A stretch of DNA of 64,000 nt, from NCBI GenBank assembly GCA_016699855.1, contig CP064988.1:744001-808000 (forward strand), read 5' to 3'. The DNA is from Rhodospirillales bacterium. Lineage in GTDB: Bacteria; Pseudomonadota; Alphaproteobacteria; Reyranellales; Reyranellaceae. The notes under the pieces are model-generated. The model was not told where the DNA came from. It did not search any database and saw only the letters and a program-made list of their open reading frames with translations. Of the stretch, positions 34,195 through 42,009 are shown one piece after another. Position 1 is the stretch's first letter. Every line of letters begins with the position of its first letter. The translations under genes and the position numbers were made by a program.

Positions 34195-35714
34195 GCGGGC
34201 CGCTCCGGCGCCGGCAGGGTGACGACGAAGCGGGTGCCGCGCCCGGCCTCCACGGGGCTGACCGCGACGACCCTCCCGCCCATCGCCTCGACCACGCCGC
34301 GGCAGATCGCCAGACCGAGACCGGCGCCCGGCGCCGCGCCGTCCGGCGGCCGCGTCGAGTGGAATTTGTCGAACACGCGCGCGAGGCGCTCGGCGGGGAT
34401 GCCCGGCCCGTTATCGGTCACAGAGATCACGACGCCGTCCGCGGCGGACGAGACGCCGATCTCGACGGGTCCGTCGCGCGACGCGAACTTGACCGCGTTC
34501 TCGACCAGGTTCTCCAGCGCCTGCGCGAGCAGCGCGGCGTCGGCCTCGACCATCGGCGCGTCCGGGGCCACCGCGAGCCGCAGCGTGGCGCCGGGATGGG
34601 CGGCGCGCGCGCGCGCGACGACCGAGGCGGCGAGGTCGCCGACGTCGACCCAGTCGCGGCCGACCACCAGCCCGGCGTCGAGCCGCGTCATGTCGAGCAG
34701 GTTGGTCACGAACCGCCCGAGCCGGCCGGTCTCCTCCTCGATCGCCGCGAGCAGGTCGGCGCGCGCCTCCGCCGGCATGCGGTCGCCGAGCTGGCGCAGG
34801 CTGGTGACCGATCCGAGGATGGTCGACAGCGGCGTCCGCAGATCGTGCGAGATCGACGACAGCAGCGCCGAACGCAGACGCTCGCGCTCGACATCCGCGC
34901 GCGCGTCGGCGGTCTGGCGGGCGAGATCGAGGCGGTCCAGCGCGACCGCGCCCTGCCGCAGCAGCGCGACCAGCGTCCGCTCGCCATCGGCCGGAACGGC
35001 GCGGCCGCCGCCCCTCGGCGCGACCGCCACGACGACGGCCGCGCCCGCCGCCGTGACCATGGGCCGGAACTCGAACCGGCTGCCCGGCCATCCCGCCGCC
35101 GCCACCGCAGCCGCGCGGCCTTGGCGCAGCGCGCGGTCCGCCATCTCGACATCCGCCGGTCCGACCGTCTCGCCCGCCGGCGCGACGGCGCACGCCACCA
35201 CGCCGCCGTCGCGGCGCGCGAACACCGCCGCGGCGCCCCGCACCGCGGCAGCCGCGCCGTCGGCGATCGCGGCGGCGACCTGGTCGGACGTGGACGCCGT
35301 CGCGACGCGTCCGGAGAAGTCCGACAGCGTCTGCAGCATCGCCGCGCGCCGCCGCGCGGCGTCGCCCTCGTCGCGCAGCCGGCCCGCCAGGCCGCCGGCG
35401 AGGACCGCGACGACGAGGAAGACGACGAGGGCGAAGGCGTCCCGCGGATCCGAGACCGCGAGGGTGAAGCGCGGCTCGATGAAGCAGAAGTTGAACGCCA
35501 GGAACGCGAGGACGGCGGCGGCGACGCCCGACCACGTGCCGAAGCGGGCGGCGCACGCCAGCACGCCGACAATGAACACGAGCGCCGCGTTGTGCGGCGG
35601 CAGCCACGTCGTCAGCAGCTCGCCGATGGCGGTGGAGACGGCGACCGCCGCCAAGGCGGCCAGCGCTCCGGCCGGCCGGACCCGGGTGGGAAAGGAGGGC
35701 GCCGCGTCATCCAT
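34191..35714 (-). CDS. kdpD: KdpD-like sensor histidine kinase lacking the N-terminal KdpD/Usp domains
   Basis: The 507-residue kinase has four tightly packed hydrophobic helices of the DUF4118 type (residues 15-110, including HNAALVFIVGVLACAARFG), a GAF-like domain (about 125-255), HisKA with H290 in SSISHDLRTPLSTILGS, and an HATPase domain with DNGPGIP and GAGLGLAICRGVVEAMGG. E. coli KdpD is about 900 residues, with a cytosolic KdpD domain and Usp domain before the helices; both are absent. So ligand input through Usp/c-di-AMP-type domains is missing. It is cotranscribed with kdpE and divergent from kup. Confidence 0.88.
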   Translation of the reverse strand: MDDAAPSFPTRVRPAGALAALAAVAVSTAIGELLTTWLPPHNAALVFIVGVLACAARFGTWSGVAAAVLAFLAFNFCFIEPRFTLAVSDPRDAFALVVFLVVAVLAGGLAGRLRDEGDAARRRAAMLQTLSDFSGRVATASTSDQVAAAIADGAAAAVRGAAAVFARRDGGVVACAVAPAGETVGPADVEMADRALRQGRAAAVAAAGWPGSRFEFRPMVTAAGAAVVVAVAPRGGGRAVPADGERTLVALLRQGAVALDRLDLARQTADARADVERERLRSALLSSISHDLRTPLSTILGSVTSLRQLGDRMPAEARADLLAAIEEETGRLGRFVTNLLDMTRLDAGLVVGRDWVDVGDLAASVVARARAAHPGATLRLAVAPDAPMVEADAALLAQALENLVENAVKFASRDGPVEIGVSSAADGVVISVTDNGPGIPAERLARVFDKFHSTRPPDGAAPGAGLGLAICRGVVEAMGGRVVAVSPVEAGRGTRFVVTLPAPERPA

Positions 35715-35766
35715 CGCCGCAGATTAGCACGGCCGCCGGCACCGCCGCCCGCGCGGGCCTTGCCCG

Positions 35767-35818
35767 TCCTTATGGATTCCTTATGCCGGCGCCTTCGGAT
35801 CCGCATCGCTTCCTTATG
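35767..35818. promoter_or_regulatory. Helically phased TCCTTATG direct repeats, predicted KdpE operator
   Basis: TCCTTATG occurs exactly at 35767-35774, 35778-35785 and 35811-35818: spacings of 11 and 33 bases. A degenerate copy, TCCGCATC, falls on the same 11-base phase at 35800. OmpR/PhoB-family regulators bind such 11-base tandem repeats on one face of DNA. The site lies between kdpD (start 35714) and kup (start 35882), so it could serve both promoters. The regulator assignment is inference. Confidence 0.6.
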
Positions 35819-35881
35819 CGGCGGGGCGCAGTTTCGCCGCGTCCGCCGGCGCTTCCGGCGGACGCGATCCGGAGCCGGTGC

Positions 35882-37792
35882 ATGACGATCCACGCGAAAG
35901 TAGACGCCCGCGCCGCGGGAACGGACCGCGCCCGCGCCGGCTTCTGGGGCCTGACGCTCGGGTCGATCGGCGTGGTCTACGGCGACATCGGCACCAGCCC
36001 GATCTATGCGCTGCGCGAGGCGCTGGCGGCGGCCGGCGCCGGACCCGGGACGGCCGCCTCGCGCGCCGACGTCGTCGGGATCCTGTCCTTGATGCTGTGG
36101 TCGCTGACGATCGTCGTCACGTTGAAGTACGTCGTCGTACTGCTCCGCGCGGACAATGCCGGCGAAGGCGGCACGCTCTCGCTGCTGGCGCTGGCCCAGC
36201 GCGGGCTGGGCCGGGCGACCACGCCCGTCTTCCTGCTCGGCGCCGCCGGCGCCGCGCTGTTCTACGGCGACGCCTTGATCACACCGGCGATCTCCGTGCT
36301 CTCCGCCGTCGAGGGCCTGAAGCTGGTGACGTCGGCGTTCGAGCCCTACGTGCTGCCGATCACCATCGCCATCATCGTCGGCCTGTTCCTCGTCCAGCGG
36401 CACGGCACGTCGGCGGTCGCCGGCTGGTTCGGGCCGATCACGCTGGTGTGGTTCGCCACCCTCGCGGTCGGCGGGCTGTCGCACATCGCCGACGATCCCG
36501 GCATCCTCGCGGCCGTCGATCCCCGGCACGCGGTCGGCTTCATGCTGCGCCACGGCATGATCGGGCTGGTCGTGCTCGGCGCGGTGTTCCTGACCGTCAC
36601 CGGCGCCGAGGCGCTCTACGCCGATCTCGGCCATTTCGGCCGCAAGCCGATCCGGTGGGCGTGGTTCGGCGTCGTGCTGCCGGCGCTGGTCCTCAACTAC
36701 ATGGGACAGGCCGCCCTCGTGCTCGCCGATCCGAAGGCGATCGAGAACCCGTTCTTCCTGCTCTACCCGTCGTGGGCGTCGCTGCCGATCGTCGTGATCG
36801 CCACCCTCGCCACCGTCATCGCCAGCCAGGCGGTGATCACCGGCGCCTATTCGCTGACGCGCCAGGCGATCCAGCTCCGCTTCCTGCCGCGCCTCGAGGT
36901 CCACCACACCTCGGCGGCGCAGGCCGGCCAGATATACATGCCGCAGGTGAACACGCTGCTCGCTATCGGCGTCGTCGCGCTGGTGGTGCTGTTCGGCTCG
37001 TCGAGCCGGCTGGCGACGGCGTACGGCGTCGCCGTGACCGGCACCATGGTCGTGACCGCGAGCCTGATGTTCGTCGTCGCGTGGAAACTCTGGCGCTGGC
37101 CGGCATGGGCGGCGGCCGCGTTGATGGCGCCGTTCGTCGCCATCGACCTCGTATTCCTCGGAGCCAACCTCATGAAGGTCGTCGAAGGCGGCTACATCCC
37201 GCTCCTTCTCGCGGTGGCGATGATGGTCGTCATGCACACCTGGGTGAAGGGGACCGCGATCCTGTCGGCCAAGGCGCGACAGATCGACGTGCCGCTGCCC
37301 GATCTCGTGCGCGACCTCGAGCGCCGGCCGCCGCCGGTCGTCCCCGGCACCGCCGTGTTCCTGACGAGCGATCCGGAGACGGCCCCCGCCGCGCTCATGC
37401 ACAGCCTCAAGCACTACAAGGTGCTGCACGAGCGGAACATCGTGCTGACCGTGGCGACCGCCGACGTGCCGCGCATCGCGGAGTCCGAGCGGGCCCGCGT
37501 CGAGAAGGCCGGCGACCGCTTCATCCGGGTGACGCTGACGTTCGGCTACATGGAGGCGCCCGACGTGCCCGCCGGTCTGACGCGATGCGGCGGGCCGGAC
37601 TGGACGTTCGACATCATGTCGACCTCGTTCTTCGTGTCGCGGCGCTCGATCAGGCCGGGCGCCAAGAGCGAGATGCCGCTCTGGCAGGACCGCCTGTTCA
37701 TCCTGCTGGCGCGCAACGCCAGCGACGCCACCGACTATTTCGGCATCCCGACCGGCCGCGTCGTCGAGATCGGCACGCAGATCGTCATCTGA
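35882..37792 (+). CDS. kup: Low-affinity potassium transporter Kup
   Basis: Kup is a K+/H+ symporter of the inner membrane. The 636-residue length is normal. It shows LGSIGVVYGDIGTSPIYALREAL at the first helix, RADNAGEGGTLSLLALAQR, ALFYGDALITPAISVLSAVEG and VFLTVTGAEALYADLGHFG, with about 12 helices up to residue 450 and then a cytoplasmic C-terminal domain. I start it at 35882 because family proteins begin shortly before the first helix; an upstream in-frame ATG at 35783 lies inside the direct repeats. The divergent KdpDE-like pair suggests two-component control of kup. Confidence 0.94.
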   Translation: MTIHAKVDARAAGTDRARAGFWGLTLGSIGVVYGDIGTSPIYALREALAAAGAGPGTAASRADVVGILSLMLWSLTIVVTLKYVVVLLRADNAGEGGTLSLLALAQRGLGRATTPVFLLGAAGAALFYGDALITPAISVLSAVEGLKLVTSAFEPYVLPITIAIIVGLFLVQRHGTSAVAGWFGPITLVWFATLAVGGLSHIADDPGILAAVDPRHAVGFMLRHGMIGLVVLGAVFLTVTGAEALYADLGHFGRKPIRWAWFGVVLPALVLNYMGQAALVLADPKAIENPFFLLYPSWASLPIVVIATLATVIASQAVITGAYSLTRQAIQLRFLPRLEVHHTSAAQAGQIYMPQVNTLLAIGVVALVVLFGSSSRLATAYGVAVTGTMVVTASLMFVVAWKLWRWPAWAAAALMAPFVAIDLVFLGANLMKVVEGGYIPLLLAVAMMVVMHTWVKGTAILSAKARQIDVPLPDLVRDLERRPPPVVPGTAVFLTSDPETAPAALMHSLKHYKVLHERNIVLTVATADVPRIAESERARVEKAGDRFIRVTLTFGYMEAPDVPAGLTRCGGPDWTFDIMSTSFFVSRRSIRPGAKSEMPLWQDRLFILLARNASDATDYFGIPTGRVVEIGTQIVI

Positions 37793-37830
37793 CGCACCGC
37801 CCGCGGCCTGGTGGCGCGGAGACCGCGACC

Positions 37831-37856
37831 TGGGGATAACACGCCGGTTATCCCCA
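37831..37856. repeat. Palindrome downstream of kup
   Basis: TGGGGATAAC (37831-37840) and GTTATCCCCA (37847-37856) are perfect 10-base arms around ACGCCG. It starts 39 bases after the kup stop, so it may form a hairpin ending the kup transcript, although no T-run follows. It could alternatively be an operator for the lipoprotein gene 100 bases on. Confidence 0.4.
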
Positions 37857-37956
37857 CAGTCGCTTGGTCGCGCCCCGAAATTGCCCATAAGGTCGATCAG
37901 TTCGAGGAGGGCAGCGCTCCCACCGCCCCGCGCAAGCGCCCAGATGGAATATTCGC

Positions 37957-38796
37957 GTGAAGCATTTCGCCTCGATCATTTCCCTCGCCGGCGCGCTGGC
38001 GCTCGGCGCCTGCGGCGAAAGCAAGGTCGCGGTGTACGACGCCTCCCCGAGCCCGGGCCTTATCACGAAACTCGGGTTGAACCCGTTCGCGACGGCGAAG
38101 CCCGACCCCGAGGCCGAGCGTCGCGCGCTGTCGCTGTCGAACGCGGTGAAGGCGTTCGAGGACTCGGCGCTGCGCGTCAACGCCACGCCGGTGACGGAAG
38201 TCGCGCGGTGGACGGGGACGATCTTCCTGGGCGTGGCCGACGACTCCACGCTGCGCGTCCACGCCGCCGAGATCGAGGCCGCCGTCCGCGCGATCGCCGC
38301 GATCGCCAGGGTGCCGGTGCAGCGCGTGTCGCCCGGCGACGGTCGACGCAATTTCATGGTCCATCCGCACGCGTCCGGCCATCTCGACGCGACGTCTTGC
38401 CGGTCGCGGCTCGACTGGGATGAAGGCGGCCGGCTCCTCTCGGTCGAGCTTCTCGTGAGCCTCGACAGGCCGGCGCTGATCTCGCGCTGCATCAACCACG
38501 AGGCGATGCACGGTTTCGGCTTCCGAGGCCATCCGACGTCCGTCGTCAGCGTCCTCAGCTACACCCACGCGAACCAGTCGCAGCCCACCGAGGCCGACCG
38601 CGTCCTCATCGAGACGCTCTACGACAAGCGCCTGAAGCCGGGCATGTCTCCGGCCGCCGCCGCGCCGATCGCCTGCCGCGTCATCGCGGAGAAGCTCGAC
38701 TCCTCGCCCGCCGAGACGGAGAGCGTGTGCGGCGCGCGCGAGATGGTGACCGTCTCGAGCGAGGGGCCGTTCGGCCACGGTCGCGCCCTGCGCTGA
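37957..38796 (+). CDS. DUF2927-like lipoprotein with HExxHxxG metalloprotease motif
   Basis: The 279-residue protein starts at a GTG and has a lipoprotein signal peptide with lipobox LGAC (C19), so it should be anchored to a membrane on the outer side. The C-terminal half resembles DUF2927 (LIETLYDKRLKPGMSPAAA). H181-E182-A-M-H185-G-F-G188 then H192 (HEAMHGFGFRGH) resembles a metzincin zinc site, with the third His one residue further on than in the canonical HExxHxxGxxH. Other DUF2927 proteins often have EE-x-x-Q here instead, so this copy may be an active protease. No neighbour suggests its substrate. Confidence 0.72.
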   Translation: MKHFASIISLAGALALGACGESKVAVYDASPSPGLITKLGLNPFATAKPDPEAERRALSLSNAVKAFEDSALRVNATPVTEVARWTGTIFLGVADDSTLRVHAAEIEAAVRAIAAIARVPVQRVSPGDGRRNFMVHPHASGHLDATSCRSRLDWDEGGRLLSVELLVSLDRPALISRCINHEAMHGFGFRGHPTSVVSVLSYTHANQSQPTEADRVLIETLYDKRLKPGMSPAAAAPIACRVIAEKLDSSPAETESVCGAREMVTVSSEGPFGHGRALR

Positions 38797-38824
38797 CCGG
38801 CCGTCCCTGGCCACGGCCGGAGAC

Positions 38825-39904
38825 TCAATCCGCCGAGAGCAGCGTCCGGACGCGCGGCATGACGCCGCCCGCGACGGCCGCGACGCAATCCACGGCCTCG
38901 CGCAACGGCATGCCGGGCTGCCGCGGGTGGAAGATCAGGTGCTCCAGCCGCATACGCCGCTGCCACACGGCGATCTGGCCGGCGATCTCGTCCGGCGCGC
39001 CGAGGAACCAGCGCTCGCGCATGAACGCCTCCGACAGATAGTACGGATCGTCGCCCGCCAGCGGACGGCGCTGGCCCGTCGCGGAATCGCGGACGGTGAG
39101 GCCGGTCCGCTCCGGCGCGTACTGCACGCGGTAGACATGGTCGAGGTAGCGGCTGTGGCTGGAGACCGCATCGGCGGCGGAGCCGCCCACGAGGATCTCC
39201 CGCATCAGCGCGCGCGGCAGCGCGCCGGCGCCCTGCGCGGCGGCCTCGTCGTCGAACGAAGCGAACTGCCGCGCGGTGTGCTCGAGCTCTGTCAGCGGCG
39301 CCACGACCAGCCCGGCGCGGTGGCGCACGGCCCGCGCGCGCGACGCCGGCGCCGCGGCCCCGATCCAAAGCGGCGGCGCGCCGGGCCTGACGGGTGGCGG
39401 CCTCAGAACGCCCGCCGTCACCGAATGCACCCGGCCGGCGTAATCGAACCGCTCGCCGCTCCAGGCCAGCCGCAGGATGTCCAACGCGTCCTCGAACGCC
39501 GCCGTGCGGCGCGCGTAGGGCAGGCCGAACATCGCGAACTCGGACGGCCGGTAGCCCTGCCCGAGACCGATCTCGACGCGTCCGCCCGACAGGTTGTCGA
39601 GCACCGCGAGATCCTCGGCGAGACGCAGCGGATGGCCCTGCAACGGCGCCAGCGCGACCGCCTGGCCGACGCGGCAGCGTGGCGCGGCGACGGCGAGCGC
39701 GGCGCCGGCCAGCACCGGCGACGGGCAGTAGCCGTCCTCCTCGCCGTGGTGCTCGCTGGTCCAGATCGACTCGACGCCGAGGCGGTCGGCCTCCGCCGCC
39801 AGTTCCAGCGCCTCGCCGTAGACCGTCGACGATCGCTCGCCGAGCGCGCCGTGCGCCTGGAAGCTGATGGAGATCCCGAGCCGGGGCGGCCGGATTCCCG
39901 TCAC
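38825..39904 (-). CDS. LLM-class flavin-dependent oxidoreductase (luciferase-like)
   Basis: The protein is 359 residues from the GTG at 39904; a further in-frame GTG at 39949 would overlap the upstream gene. It has the luciferase-like TIM barrel with LGISISFQAHG, GVESIWTSEHHGEEDGY, GRVEIGLGQGYRPSEFAMFG and the FMN-site region PPLWIGAA. LLM enzymes use reduced FMN or F420 to oxidise varied small molecules. The gene lies 17 bases behind an NTF2-like gene on the same strand. Substrate unknown. Start codon choice is uncertain. Confidence 0.82.
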   Translation of the reverse strand: MTGIRPPRLGISISFQAHGALGERSSTVYGEALELAAEADRLGVESIWTSEHHGEEDGYCPSPVLAGAALAVAAPRCRVGQAVALAPLQGHPLRLAEDLAVLDNLSGGRVEIGLGQGYRPSEFAMFGLPYARRTAAFEDALDILRLAWSGERFDYAGRVHSVTAGVLRPPPVRPGAPPLWIGAAAPASRARAVRHRAGLVVAPLTELEHTARQFASFDDEAAAQGAGALPRALMREILVGGSAADAVSSHSRYLDHVYRVQYAPERTGLTVRDSATGQRRPLAGDDPYYLSEAFMRERWFLGAPDEIAGQIAVWQRRMRLEHLIFHPRQPGMPLREAVDCVAAVAGGVMPRVRTLLSAD

Positions 39905-39921
39905 CGCGCGACCACGCGGCG

Positions 39922-40296
39922 CTAGGCCGGCAGGCGCGTCGACTGCCACGCGACCATCTGCCAGTTCCCGCCGCGCTTGGCGTAGACGTCCATGAACCGC
40001 ACGCTGAAGGCGTTCGGCGCGCCGTTCGAGACCACGCCGATGCGGGCGGTGCCGGTCAGCACCACCGCGTCGCCGAGATCCTGCGCCACAACGTCCGACG
40101 GCTCGACGGCGGTGTACACCGTGGCGCCGGACTCCATGGCGCCGATCAGGCTGGCCTTGGTGTCGATGCGCGCGGAGGAATGCGTGTAGATCAGGTCGTC
40201 GGCGATCAGCGCCTTAAGCGTCGCGACGTCCTTCTTGCCCATCGCGTCCATGCGCCGCTTGTCGAGCTCCACCACCATCGCGCCGTTGTCCGCCAT
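39922..40296 (-). CDS. SnoaL/DUF4440-like NTF2-fold protein
   Basis: A 124-residue cone-shaped alpha+beta (NTF2-like) domain. It begins MADNGAMVVELDKRRMDAMGKKDVATLKALIADDLIYTHSS in pieces, which is the DUF4440 pattern, and ends GGNWQMVAWQSTRLP, the family's C-terminal strand. I start at 40296 because GGGGGAAC precedes that ATG; a GTG at 40311 is possible. Such proteins can be isomerases, hydrolases or simple ligand binders; no catalytic pair can be assigned. It is upstream of the LLM gene on the same strand. Confidence 0.8.
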   Translation of the reverse strand: MADNGAMVVELDKRRMDAMGKKDVATLKALIADDLIYTHSSARIDTKASLIGAMESGATVYTAVEPSDVVAQDLGDAVVLTGTARIGVVSNGAPNAFSVRFMDVYAKRGGNWQMVAWQSTRLPA

Positions 40297-40362
40297 CGAC
40301 CGTTCCCCCACTTGAAGATGCCGCGACTCTGGCCCATCGCCGTCCGTGCCGCAACGCCGGCG

Positions 40363-41451
40363 CTACGGGGAATGGGCCGTCGTCGCGGGGCGGTCGGGCC
40401 GGCCGAGTCCGACCAACCGCTGGAGGTCGTTGACGCCGCGGCGGCGGCCGGTGTCGATGCGCACCGTGGCCGTCATGCCGGCGCGCAGCGGCGGCTCGCC
40501 CTGGTGCGGCAGCAGGCGCAGCTTCACCGGCAGACGCTGGACGACCTTCACCCAGTTGCCGCTGGCGTTCTGCGGCGGCAGGATCGCGAACTCCGCGCCG
40601 GTCGCCGGGCTGAGGCTCTCGACCACCGCTTCCCACGTCACATCGGGATAGATGTCGAGCACCACCGTCGCCTTCTGGCCGACGCGGACGTGCGTGAGCT
40701 CGGTCTCCTTGAAGTTGGCCTCGACCCACGGGCGGTTCAGCGCGACCAGCGCGAACAGCGGCGTCGACGCCTTGATCTGCTCGCCGCGCTGCAGCCGCAG
40801 GTTCACGACCACGCCGTCGACCGGCGCGCGCACCGTGGTGCGCGCGAGATCCAGCGCCGCGCGCTCGCGCGCCGCCGTCTTGTCGCGCACCATCGGATGG
40901 CTGTCGGACGGCATCTGCGGATCGTCGTTCAGCGCCGTGAGCACGCGCCGCAGCTTCTCGCGCACCGAGGCGACGCGGTCGGCGGCCATGCGCGCGTCGT
41001 TCTGCGCCTCGTCGCGCTTGCTCGCCGACAGCACGCCCTTGACCGCCAGCTCCTCCTGCCGCTGCCATTGCCGCTGCGCGTACGCGGCGCGAGCCTCGGC
41101 GTCGGCCAGCTCGCTCACCGCCTCGCGCCAGGTCGCGCGCAGCGTCTCGACGTGGCTGCGGGCGGCGTCGAGCTCGGCCTCGGCGCTGTCGAGCGCCAGC
41201 CGGAACGGCCGCGCCTCGATCGTCAGCAGCGTGTCGCCGGCCGACACCGTGGCGTGGTCGAGGGCCACCACGCGGCGGACCGTGCCGGACACCTCCGGCG
41301 CGATCTGGACGATATGCGCCTTCACGTAGGCGTTCTCGGTCGAGATGTAGCGCCCGCCGGACAGCCACCACAGCACGCCGCCGGCGACCGCGACGAGCGG
41401 CACCGCCACGATCATGAGGAAGCGCGGCAGGCGCGTCGGCATCCGGCTCAT
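40363..41451 (-). CDS. emrA: EmrA/HlyD-type membrane-fusion protein of a multidrug efflux pump
   Basis: A 362-residue periplasmic adaptor. One N-terminal membrane helix (residues 9-29, FLMIVAVPLVAVAGGVLWWL) is followed by the biotinyl-lipoyl-like half STENAYVKAHIVQIAPEVSG, a coiled coil (about 85-190), and the second lipoyl half TTVRAPVDGVVVNLRL, then a beta-barrel. It starts in a 4-base overlap with the marR stop. Its partner permease EmrB is divergent across marR. Together they would link the inner membrane to an outer-membrane TolC-like channel that is not in the window. Confidence 0.9.
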   Translation of the reverse strand: MSRMPTRLPRFLMIVAVPLVAVAGGVLWWLSGGRYISTENAYVKAHIVQIAPEVSGTVRRVVALDHATVSAGDTLLTIEARPFRLALDSAEAELDAARSHVETLRATWREAVSELADAEARAAYAQRQWQRQEELAVKGVLSASKRDEAQNDARMAADRVASVREKLRRVLTALNDDPQMPSDSHPMVRDKTAARERAALDLARTTVRAPVDGVVVNLRLQRGEQIKASTPLFALVALNRPWVEANFKETELTHVRVGQKATVVLDIYPDVTWEAVVESLSPATGAEFAILPPQNASGNWVKVVQRLPVKLRLLPHQGEPPLRAGMTATVRIDTGRRRGVNDLQRLVGLGRPDRPATTAHSP

Positions 41452-41966
41452 GCGGCCGCCCGCCGGCGCGCGCCGGACGGCCGGGAGGCCGGCGATTGCT
41501 CGACGCCGGCCAGCGACTGCAACCGTTCCTTGATCCGCGCCGCCTGGCGCGTGAACTCGACGCGCTGCACCTGGGAGAGCGGCGACAGGGCATCGTCCAC
41601 CGTGGCCTCGGCGATCGCCCACATGCGGGCGTGCACGCGGCGCGCCTCCGCCGTCAGGTGCAGGCGCCGGATCCGGCGGTCACCGGCGTCGGCCCGGCGC
41701 TCGACCCAGCCGCCCTTCTCCATCCGGTCGATCATGCGGCCGGCGCTGGCCCGGTCGACCTCGAGCATGTCGGCCAGTTCGGTCTGGCTCGATCCCGGCC
41801 GGCGGTAGAGCCGCGACAGGACCAGCCACTGGGCCCGGGTCAGGCCGATGTCGCGCACGCGGCGGTCGAACACGGTGCGGATCAGCCGCGCCACGTCCGA
41901 CAGCAGGTAGCCGATATAGCCGTCGTCGTCCGGACCCACCTGGACCCCCAAAAAGGCCACCGCCAC
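41448..41966 (-). CDS. MarR-family transcriptional regulator
   Basis: A regulator of about 170 residues with the MarR winged helix: VFDRRVRDIGLTRAQWLVLSRLYRRPG, the recognition helix region SSQTELADMLEVDRASAGRMIDRMEKGGWV and the wing RRADAGDRRIRRLHLT. The start is a GTG; 41966 is possible, but 41960 has AAGG seven bases upstream and may be better. It shares a 40-base divergent gap with emrB and overlaps emrA, so it probably represses both halves of the pump. The gap contains TACAAT (42000-42005), a strong -10 for emrB. Confidence 0.88.
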   Translation of the reverse strand: MAVAFLGVQVGPDDDGYIGYLLSDVARLIRTVFDRRVRDIGLTRAQWLVLSRLYRRPGSSQTELADMLEVDRASAGRMIDRMEKGGWVERRADAGDRRIRRLHLTAEARRVHARMWAIAEATVDDALSPLSQVQRVEFTRQAARIKERLQSLAGVEQSPASRPSGARRRAAA

Positions 41967-42009
41967 GCCTTGTGGCTGGCTCGAGATTGCGGCCTAGGCT
42001 ACAATAGCC

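Noticed and set aside
35783..35884. Upstream ATG of kup at 35783
   Set aside because: It lies inside the predicted KdpE repeats, its extra residues resemble no Kup protein, and the family starts close to the first helix.
37831..37862. Possible DnaA-box/origin sequence (GTTATCCCCACA)
   Set aside because: Only one imperfect box (an extra C compared with TTATCCACA), no dnaA, no cluster of boxes and no AT-rich unwinding region.
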